The translations under genes and the position numbers were made by a program. A DNA stretch of 64,000 bases. It comes from Saprospiraceae bacterium (GTDB lineage: Bacteria; Bacteroidota; Bacteroidia; Chitinophagales; Saprospiraceae). The stretch's first letter is position 1, and every line of letters starts with the position of its first letter. Under the pieces are notes generated by a model. The model saw only the letters and a program-made list of their open reading frames with translations, was not told the origin of the DNA and ran no database searches. Location of the stretch: NCBI GenBank assembly GCA_028280415.1, contig JANQLV010000054.1, positions 1-64,000 of the forward strand, read 5' to 3'. This document shows, piece by piece, positions 43,658 through 50,579 of this stretch.

Positions 43658-44464
43658 ATGCAGCAAAAAAAAAGGAATAGCCTTTCAAAAAAAGATTATT
43701 GGCAGACTACTCTCCATGTCCCTATTTTAAAAATGACGTTTAGTATACCTCTTAAGCCCCATCAAATACCACAGTTCCGAGGGGCCATCGTTCACCTGGT
43801 AGGTAGAGAGTACGATCTTTTTCACAATCATCAACAACAGGACGACCGCTATTTCTACCGCTTTCCAGCGATTCAGTATCGGGTAGAGAGCGGCCAGGCG
43901 GTACTGATTGCTTTTGGCCCGGATGCTGTCGAGCAGGCGAATTGTTTATTAGGGAAAACAGGTCAGGAAATCACCCTTAAAAACCGGCGACAACCATTGC
44001 ACTTACTTGGTTTCCAGCAAGAGACCTTTAGATTATGTAAAGCAGTGAGTATGCAAAGCTATTGTCTTTACGACTACCTCGCTCTTAATCATGATAATTT
44101 TAAAAAATGGAAAGCCTGCAATAGTTTCCGGGATCGGATAGCTTTGCTGGAAAGGCTCTTGGTTGCACATTTGTTTTCTTTTGGTGCCGGGCTCGGTTGG
44201 ACTATCGAAAAGCCGCTGGCAGTTTGTATTCAGGAGATTCGACGGATCAGGATGGTCAAATGTTTCGGTACACGAACTCTGAGCTTTAACCTGAGCTATC
44301 AGACCAATCTTCAACTTCCTTCGGGCATTGCGCTTGGACGGGTGACCAGTCACGGATTTGGTGTACAACACCCTTTTGCCATCCCAAAATCTCCTGGGGA
44401 AAATCCCCGAAATTTCCATAGCATTCAACAATATGAAAAACATATTTTAAAAACCATAAAATGA
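43658..44464 (+). CDS. cas6: CRISPR RNA endonuclease Cas6
   Basis: A 268-aa RAMP protein between arrays 1 and 2. The N-terminal FSIPLKPHQIPQFRGAIVHL and YDLFHNHQQQ are typical of the Cas6 form found in Bacteroidota type III loci. The C-terminal LGRVTSHGFGVQHPF is the Gly-rich RAMP loop. Cas6 cuts the repeat within the transcript and leaves an 8-base 5' handle, here ATTGCGAC. A catalytic His may be in DLFHNH or further on; I could not assign it. It has its own position outside the cmr block, flanked by leaders. Confidence 0.85.
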   Translation: MQQKKRNSLSKKDYWQTTLHVPILKMTFSIPLKPHQIPQFRGAIVHLVGREYDLFHNHQQQDDRYFYRFPAIQYRVESGQAVLIAFGPDAVEQANCLLGKTGQEITLKNRRQPLHLLGFQQETFRLCKAVSMQSYCLYDYLALNHDNFKKWKACNSFRDRIALLERLLVAHLFSFGAGLGWTIEKPLAVCIQEIRRIRMVKCFGTRTLSFNLSYQTNLQLPSGIALGRVTSHGFGVQHPFAIPKSPGENPRNFHSIQQYEKHILKTIK

Positions 44465-44547
44465 TAGCAAATGCATAATTTGCAGGGTTTTATTGTTATT
44501 GATTATGGGGTAAGTCGTTTATTATCAGCTTATTATAAAACGGAAGG
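44446..44547 (+). promoter_or_regulatory. CRISPR leader 2
   Basis: The copy starts within the last codons of cas6 and runs to the first repeat. It contains ATGATAGCAAATGCATAATT, in which GCAAAT and ATTTGC form an inverted repeat, then GGGTAAGTCGTTTATTATCA and a final CGGAAGG. The near identity to leader 3 marks it as the functional leader type. Confidence 0.85.
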
Positions 44548-45433
44548 GTAGGAGAGTACTGTAGTTTAAGAGAGCATTGCGACTTTTTAGATGTGTCGTT
44601 CAACTGAGCCAAAGAAAGTAGGAGAGTACTGTAGTTTAAGAGAGCATTGCGACTTCAATTTTGATGCGAGGCTGTTCATTTTCATCTTTGTAGGAGAGTA
44701 CTGTAGTTTAAGAGAGCATTGCGACCAACATTTCTGGCCCATCCAGTGGCGGATTTGGAATGTAGGAGAGTACTGTAGTTTAAGAGAGCATTGCGACCTA
44801 CAAATAGCCCTAATTCATCGGGTGTTGGCTTGTAGGAGAGTACTGTAGTTTAAGAGAGCATTGCGACTTTATTATACCATTGAATATATTCTACAACCCC
44901 GTGTAGGAGAGTACTGTAGTTTAAGAGAGCATTGCGACATTGAATTGAGGCGCACAAAGAAGTGCAATTACGTAGGAGAGTACTGTAGTTTAAGAGAGCA
45001 TTGCGACCTATACTGAACATCTCCTGTATAGTTGCTGTAACCGAGTAGGAGAGTACTGTAGTTTAAGAGAGCATTGCGACTTTGCAAAGAGTTCTTGCAA
45101 CTCTTCAAGTGAGGGTAGGAGAGTACTGTAGTTTAAGAGAGCATTGCGACTTTTATACATTCGGGGGGTAATGTACCATCCTTAACGTAGGAGAGTACTG
45201 TAGTTTAAGAGAGCATTGCGACAATTGCTTTCTCCAGCTTGATAACCTGGTTTCCGGGTAGGAGAGTACTGTAGTTTAAGAGAGCATTGCGACAATTATA
45301 AATAATTGGTCAAAATGACCGAGAAAAGTAGGAGAGTACTGTATTTTAAGAGAGCATTGCGACTTTTCTGCCTCACCTTTCGGGAGGCTTTGAGAATGTA
45401 GGATAGTACTGTATTTTAAGAGAGCATTGCGAC
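44548..45433 (+). CRISPR. CRISPR array 2, 13 repeats and 12 spacers
   Basis: The repeat is 36 bases, starting GTAGGAGAGTACTG and ending GCATTGCGAC. Repeats start at 44548, 44618, 44690, 44762, 44832, 44903, 44972, 45045, 45115, 45187, 45258, 45328 and 45398; spacers are 33-37 bases. Repeats 1-11 have GTAGTTTAAG in the middle; the last two have GTATTTTAAG, as in array 3, and the last also has GGATAG for GGAGAG. The leader is on the left, so the last repeats are the oldest. Transcription to the right gives the handle ATTGCGAC, typical of type III. Confidence 0.98.
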
Positions 45434-45463
45434 CTGATTATAAATTTTTTAACGTAAAAAATA

Positions 45464-46507
45464 ATGAAAAAGAAGCAGTCCTTACGAAAAGTACGAAAGA
45501 TGAAAAATACCTTTTGTAAGCTCCGTACAGTAAGAGAGCTGGCGCAGTTATTAAAAATAGAATCTTTTAAATTACACTTATATGCGCATCAACCCGCTTA
45601 CCGCATTTTTTCTATTCCTAAAAAAGATGGCTCCAAACGCTGGATTGAAGATCCCGCGCCTAAACTGAAAAAAGTACAACGCTTATTAAATCATTATTTA
45701 CAAGCCACGTATTTTTTGTGCCGAAGCGATGCTACCTACGGGTTTATGATGAGTATCAAGAGTGATCCCGAGCCGCGTAATATTGTGACCAATGCACAAA
45801 AGCATTTGGGGGCAAACTATTTACTAAATGTTGATCTGGAAGATTTTTTTCACCATATTAAAGCGCCACGAGTATTAGAGGTTTTTCAAAATAAGCCCTT
45901 TGAATTTGAATTTGATTTAGCCAGTTTATTGACGCGATTGACTTGTCATCAGGGACGCTTGCCTATGGGGGCACCGACTTCTCCGGTCTTATCTAATTTT
46001 GCTTGTCGGGATATGGACGTTGCTTTATTGGAATTATCCAACTGGGCCGACTGGCAATTTAGTCGTTATGCAGATGATCTGAGTTTTTCGTCCCTTGACC
46101 GGGCAATCACAGAAATGGAATTTAAAAAAATCGAAACAATCGTTCAGTCGGCGGGATTTAGATTTAATCCGGAAAAAATTAAATTCTACGGTATCGAAGA
46201 AGATAAAAAAGTGACGGGGCTGCTATTGCGTGAAAAAGTTGAAATACCCATTGCGTTTTGGATGGAGTTAGATAAAGATTTATTGCGGCTTCGCCATCTT
46301 CGGGAGGTACAACAAATGGCTGGACGGTCGACAACCAAATGGGTAGATCGATTTGCTGAAAAAGTGCAGGGTAAAGTAACCTTTGCCGGGTTTGTTTATG
46401 GGGAAGAAGATTCCAGAAGTTTAACCCTTTATGATCAATTCGAAAATGCACTCCATCCGCCTCAAACTTTTGAGACCTTGAGCTGGCTGGATTTTCCATA
46501 TCTATAG
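45464..46507 (+). CDS. CRISPR-associated reverse transcriptase
   Basis: A 347-aa stand-alone reverse transcriptase. Motif A is YLLNVDLEDFFHHI, motif B is RLPMGAPTSPVLSNFA, and the catalytic box is SRYADDLSFSS with YADD near residue 200. The opening includes YRIFSIPKKDGSKRWIEDP, which is typical of retron/CRISPR RTs. It is 9 bases upstream of cas1 and so forms an RT-Cas1-Cas2 adaptation module. In some type III systems such modules acquire spacers from RNA; elsewhere the RT is fused to Cas1, here it is separate. No maturase or endonuclease domain was seen. An internal start at 45500 is possible. Confidence 0.92.
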   Translation: MKKKQSLRKVRKMKNTFCKLRTVRELAQLLKIESFKLHLYAHQPAYRIFSIPKKDGSKRWIEDPAPKLKKVQRLLNHYLQATYFLCRSDATYGFMMSIKSDPEPRNIVTNAQKHLGANYLLNVDLEDFFHHIKAPRVLEVFQNKPFEFEFDLASLLTRLTCHQGRLPMGAPTSPVLSNFACRDMDVALLELSNWADWQFSRYADDLSFSSLDRAITEMEFKKIETIVQSAGFRFNPEKIKFYGIEEDKKVTGLLLREKVEIPIAFWMELDKDLLRLRHLREVQQMAGRSTTKWVDRFAEKVQGKVTFAGFVYGEEDSRSLTLYDQFENALHPPQTFETLSWLDFPYL

Positions 46508-46516
46508 ATAACGATT

Positions 46517-47512
46517 ATGCAACTTGTTTTAGACACCAAAGGCTTAATTGTGAAAAAGCGTAATAACTGTTTTCATATTATCAATGGAAAACAAAGCCGC
46601 CTGATTAGTCCACATAAACTGACCAGTATTGCAGTATTCCAGCAATGCCTTCTGAGTACACCGGTCATAATACTAGCCGCTAAATATCAGATTCCAATTT
46701 TATTTATAGGAAAAACGGGAAAAGTGAATAGTCGATTATGGTCGCCAAATTTTGGAAGTATTTCTACGATAAGGCGGCACCAGGCCTATTTTGCATTAAG
46801 TGGAGCCGCGACGGACTGGATCATTGATTTACTAAAAATAAAACTGGAGCAACAGGATCATCTGCTTAAAAAGCTTGGTACCAGAAATTGGTCCAAATCC
46901 GAAAAACGAGAAAAGATGTTGACTACTTTTCGAAAAGTGGAGCATTACCGCGGGAACAGGCTTGGTAGTTGCAGCGAACAAATCATGGGGCTAGAGGGTA
47001 GTATAGCGAAGATCTACTGGTCGATGGTCTCTCAATATTTACCCAAACCTTTTCAATTTGCGAAGAGAAGTCGTCGGCCTTCGCTGGATGCTTTTAATGC
47101 CTTGCTCAATTACGGTTATGGTATGTTGTATGGTGTAGTGGAAGGAGCGACCCTGGCAACAGGACTCGATCCTTATCTGGGTTTTTTGCACAGTGATGAG
47201 TACAATAAACCTACCTTTACTTTTGATCTGATCGAAGCCTTTCGCCCCTGGGTGGATGAGTTGATCGTACAACTCATACTGGAACAGCGGATAAAGACTA
47301 ATTATTTTACCGTTAAAGAGAATACCTGGCTGCTTTCCAAAAAAGGAAAACAATTTTTGATACCGGCTTTTAATCAATGGTTACACAAAAAAAGAAAGTT
47401 TGGGCAAAAGATACTTAGTCATAAGAATCAAATTCATGATTTTGCTGGAAGATTTGCCCAATATTTGCGCCATTATAAATTTACCGAGAATGCCACTACT
47501 GGTTTGTTATGA
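46517..47512 (+). CDS. cas1: CRISPR integrase Cas1
   Basis: A 331-aa Cas1. The N-terminal beta domain (LVLDTKGLIVKKRNN ... SPHKLTSIAVF) is followed by the helical domain with a Glu near 158 in GLEGSIAKIYW, a His near 224 in GFLHSDEYNKP, and an acidic residue in FDLIEAFRPWVDE, the expected metal-binding triad. Cas1 with Cas2 inserts new spacers at the leader end of the array. It is 9 bases after the RT gene and overlaps cas2 by 23 bases. Length is normal. Confidence 0.95.
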   Translation: MQLVLDTKGLIVKKRNNCFHIINGKQSRLISPHKLTSIAVFQQCLLSTPVIILAAKYQIPILFIGKTGKVNSRLWSPNFGSISTIRRHQAYFALSGAATDWIIDLLKIKLEQQDHLLKKLGTRNWSKSEKREKMLTTFRKVEHYRGNRLGSCSEQIMGLEGSIAKIYWSMVSQYLPKPFQFAKRSRRPSLDAFNALLNYGYGMLYGVVEGATLATGLDPYLGFLHSDEYNKPTFTFDLIEAFRPWVDELIVQLILEQRIKTNYFTVKENTWLLSKKGKQFLIPAFNQWLHKKRKFGQKILSHKNQIHDFAGRFAQYLRHYKFTENATTGLL

Positions 47513-47792
47513 TATCAGCAATGACAGGCTTCGAGTGAAGATTGCCAATAAATTGCGCTATTTTGGATTGGATAATATCCAGTATTCTGTATTTTTAGGT
47601 AAGGTTAAAGCGAAAAATAAGAAAAAGCTGATAAGTTCATTGAAACAACTAATCGAAACGAAAGGAGGAATAAAAGACAGCATCTTTGTCATCGAATTGA
47701 ATCCGTCGCAAATTCAAAACATGCAAGTTCTGGGAAAGCGCCAATTAGACCTGGATTTGTTAAGAGGGATGAGGTATACGATTTATATTTAA
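47490..47792 (+). CDS. cas2: CRISPR-associated protein Cas2
   Basis: A 100-aa Cas2 with a ferredoxin-like fold. The longer frame opens at 47400, but the ATG at 47490 gives the family start MPLLVCYDISNDRLRVKIAN. The Asp in CYDIS is the conserved metal-binding residue and RYFGLDNIQYSVFLGKV is the typical dimer strand. It overlaps cas1 by 23 bases, which supports translational coupling. It bridges two Cas1 dimers in the integrase complex. Leader 3 begins at its stop codon. Confidence 0.95.
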   Translation: MPLLVCYDISNDRLRVKIANKLRYFGLDNIQYSVFLGKVKAKNKKKLISSLKQLIETKGGIKDSIFVIELNPSQIQNMQVLGKRQLDLDLLRGMRYTIYI

Positions 47793-47890
47793 AAAATCAT
47801 AAAATGATAGCAAATGCATAATTTGCAAGGTTTTAGTGTTGTTAATTATAGGGTAAGTCGTTTATTATCAGTGTATTATAAAGCGGAAGG
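47791..47890 (+). promoter_or_regulatory. CRISPR leader 3
   Basis: Begins at the cas2 stop codon and ends at the first repeat of array 3. It contains the same blocks as leader 2: ATGATAGCAAATGCATAATT with the GCAAAT/ATTTGC inverted repeat, GGGTAAGTCGTTTATTATCA and GCGGAAGG. Differences are few. Confidence 0.85.
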
Positions 47891-49115
47891 GTAGGAGAGC
47901 ACTGTATTTTAAGAGAGCATTGCGACTTTCTTCCCAGTCGAATACCAATCGCTCCAGTAGGAGAGCACTGTATTTTAAGAGAGCATTGCGACGAACCAAT
48001 CAACAGTTTGAGCTCTTTCAAATAAGAGTAGGAGAGCACTGTATTTTAAGAGAGCATTGCGACTTTCGAAAATCATAGTTCACTTCAGTCACCCGAGTAG
48101 GAGAGCACTGTATTTTAAGAGAGCATTGCGACTTTACCAGCATCAATTTCAGTTAGGGGTTGAAGGTAGGAGAGCACTGTATTTTAAGAGAGCATTGCGA
48201 CTTTTTGAATGACTTCGTTGGCAATTGTTTCATTAGTGTAGGAGAGCACTGTATTTTAAGAGAGCATTGCGACCTACTTTTTGAGCGGCTTCTATTAGAT
48301 GAGCAGGTAGGAGAGCACTGTATTTTAAGAGAGCATTGCGACATAAGATCTTGTTTGTGACATGATGCTAATGTGTAGGAGAGCACTGTATTTTAAGAGA
48401 GCATTGCGACTAGCAACTTCTGTCGCTCTTCAAAAGAGTCAACATGTAGGAGAGCACTGTATTTTAAGAGAGCATTGCGACATTTCCATAAATAATACTC
48501 TTTCTAGAAATTCTAGGTAGGAGAGCACTGTATTTTAAGAGAGCATTGCGACTTTCCCTCCTCCCTGTACACATAGTAGGGGAACTGTAGGAGAGCACTG
48601 TATTTTAAGAGAGCATTGCGACAAAATATTCTCCTGTTTTTGAAAGCTTTCGGTAAAGTAGGAGAGCACTGTATTTTAAGAGAGCATTGCGACATCATAG
48701 TCGTTGAACTCATGGAATACTAATGGTTGGTAGGAGAGCACTGTATTTTAAGAGAGCATTGCGACTTTGTCTCGTTCGCTTACATCATCAGGAACATGCA
48801 AGTAGGAGAGCACTGTATTTTAAGAGAGCATTGCGACCTGGAAGTCCCTGATCTTCTTTGCCGTTAGTACGGTAGGAGAGCACTGTATTTTAAGAGAGCA
48901 TTGCGACTCATAAAACTTATCTCTTGATATCATTACTTTTACGTAGGAGAGCACTGTATTTTAAGAGAGCATTGCGACTCTCCAGTAGTGCGACTGTCTA
49001 GCCCCATGTCATCGTAGGAGCGCACTGTATTTTAAGAGAGTATTGCGACCTGTTACCTGCTATCCAATAGCTAAGGCGTGGTTCAGTAGGAGTTGTACTT
49101 CAAGAGAGCATTTCT
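47891..49115 (+). CRISPR. CRISPR array 3, 17 repeats plus a degenerate terminal one
   Basis: The repeat is 36 bases, starting GTAGGAGAGCACTG and ending GCATTGCGAC, and differs from that of array 2 at positions 10 and 17. Intact repeats start at 47891, 47957, 48028, 48097, 48166, 48238, 48307, 48375, 48446, 48517, 48587, 48658, 48730, 48802, 48872 and 48943. The seventeenth at 49014 has two substitutions. A last copy at about 49086-49115 is strongly eroded. Seventeen spacers of 30-36 bases. Erosion is confined to the right end, so the leader end is the left. Frames that read through the repeats are not genes. Confidence 0.98.
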
Positions 49116-49185
49116 TATGCTGATTCTAAAAGCTTATTAATTAAATTGACCTTATTTTTTAGCTTGACATTAGCACTTTGTTATT

Positions 49186-49199
49186 TACATTGTAATGTA
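49186..49199. promoter_or_regulatory. Short palindrome, possible operator
   Basis: TACATT and AATGTA flank a 2-base centre. The TACA/TGTA ends resemble operators of small winged-helix repressors such as BlaI-type, but no such regulator is nearby. It lies 130 bases before the SnoaL gene. Confidence 0.3.
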
Positions 49200-49328
49200 C
49201 AATACCTTATATGGATAACTCATACAAAAAGATGTTTATACAGAAATTATATTTGTCCTTGAATTTTAAAGATTGTGAAATTGTAAAGAATTGATTATTT
49301 ATAATGCGCGGCAATTAAAAAAACACTA

Positions 49329-49703
49329 ATGAATTTAGAAGAAAATAAAAACAATGCTATTGCTTTTTACAAAACTGCATTTGAAGGGAATCCAAGGGAA
49401 GCAATTGAAAAATATGTAGGTGATACTTATATTCAACACAATCCGGTGGTCGCGGATGGCTTACAGGGCTTTATTGATTATTTCGATCGAATGCATAAAG
49501 AGTTTCCGAACAAATCAATAAATTTTGTTCGATGTATTGCTGAGGGGGATTTAGTAGCATTGCATACCCATCAAAACTGGCCGGGAGAAGAATATGTCAC
49601 TATGGATTTTCTTCGTTTTGATAAAGACGGGAAAATATGTGAGCACTGGGACGCAATTCAAAAGATTCCGGAGACTTCTGCCAACCCAAATACGATGTAT
49701 TGA
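49329..49703 (+). CDS. SnoaL-like (NTF2-fold) protein
   Basis: A 124-aa NTF2-fold protein. The text YIQHNPVVADGLQGFIDYFD then GDLVALHTHQNWPGEEYVTM and RFDKDGKICEHWDAIQ is the usual SnoaL-like pattern of bacterial small-molecule cyclase/isomerase-like proteins. The conserved His, Asp and Trp positions line the pocket of the cone-shaped fold. The substrate is unknown; most family members with this pattern have no assigned role. It stands alone between the CRISPR array and a transposase crumb. Confidence 0.85.
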   Translation: MNLEENKNNAIAFYKTAFEGNPREAIEKYVGDTYIQHNPVVADGLQGFIDYFDRMHKEFPNKSINFVRCIAEGDLVALHTHQNWPGEEYVTMDFLRFDKDGKICEHWDAIQKIPETSANPNTMY

Positions 49704-49869
49704 TCCCAATAGTTATTTGATTGATTTAAAGGGGCATTTTGAAGGGAACTCTCTCCTGACCTTTTTCCAAAGCCCACATAATTAGCCCTCCGGTCTGCGA
49801 GTTGGGGTTTGAAACATTAAATGCTCATACCATACTGATAGAATTAAGGGTAATCTGCGTCAAGAATTT

Positions 49870-49953
49870 ACCAGCTTGACCCATTCCCAATAGGAATTTA
49901 TAAAACGTTTAGTAGATGATAGTAGAAAACGAAAACATTGTTTACGCCCGTAA
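49870..49953 (+). pseudogene. Fragment of an IS5-type transposase N-terminus
   Basis: Twenty-seven codons with one internal stop read TSLTHSQ, stop, EFIKRLVDDSRKRKHCLRP. This resembles the opening LT-x-x-Q-W-E-x-I-x-P-L of IS5-type transposases (DUF4096). Nothing else of the gene remains. The surrounding gap (49704-50031) has no other recognisable content. Confidence 0.45.
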
Positions 49954-50031
49954 TTACACTTAAATATACTTTCTCCCCATCTCTAAACTATTGGAAACCA
50001 TCTTAATCACTACTCATTTAATTCACAAAAA

Positions 50032-50517
50032 CTAATTGTATTTTATCTCCAAATGATCCAGTGTTTCTAAATTTAGACAGCCTACAGGAAGTTTCGGTAT
50101 TTGTTGACGTTGATATTGATGCAGTGCTGATTGCGTTGCTTCATCATAAATACCCGTAGCAATAACGGAAGTAAAATCCCGGTGAATTAATTTTAATTGT
50201 AATTCAAAAATAATACGAGCCGGGGGATTACGTAGACAAGGTCTGATTTCTTTACCAAATCCTTTTCGCGTTAATGTGTCCAGGGCTACAAAATCTGTAT
50301 GGAGTTCATTTAATTCACTCTCTTCTAATAATAAAAAAGAGTCTCTTTGAAAATGTGAAAAAGAAATTCTAATTAATTTTTCCTCTTCATAAATTAAGCA
50401 AGTGTCCATACCTATCTCTATATCAATTTGCATTTCAGAAACCTCGATTTCAATCGGCTGAGCCATAAATAAAGTTGGGTAAAATAAAAGTATTATAATT
50501 ATTTGTAGGTTTTTCAT
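50032..50517 (-). CDS. Secreted protein with peptidoglycan-binding-like C-terminus
   Basis: A 161-aa protein with a clear signal peptide (MKNLQIIIILLFYPTLFMAQ). The C-terminal 45 residues (TGIYDEATQSALHQYQRQ ... LPVGCLNLETLDHL) resemble a PG_binding_1 helical domain, which binds cell-wall glycopeptide. The middle is a beta-rich region of unknown type. It should be periplasmic or surface-exposed. It lies 62 bases downstream of the EAD-SPOR gene on the same strand and may be co-transcribed, which would fit a shared link to the cell wall. Confidence 0.6.
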   Translation of the reverse strand: MKNLQIIIILLFYPTLFMAQPIEIEVSEMQIDIEIGMDTCLIYEEEKLIRISFSHFQRDSFLLLEESELNELHTDFVALDTLTRKGFGKEIRPCLRNPPARIIFELQLKLIHRDFTSVIATGIYDEATQSALHQYQRQQIPKLPVGCLNLETLDHLEIKYN

Positions 50518-50579
50518 GTTTTAGCATTTAGGGTTTGATGAAATTTCTGAACAAATTTTGTATGCTTTATTATTTTCGG

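Noticed and set aside
45464-46507. The CRISPR-adjacent reverse transcriptase as a retron
   Set aside because: No msr-msd-like inverted repeats were seen upstream; the preceding sequence is the CRISPR array, and cas1 and cas2 follow directly.
48153-48713. Small minus- and plus-strand frames inside CRISPR array 3
   Set aside because: They consist of translated repeats and spacers; the regular 36-base repeats explain them.
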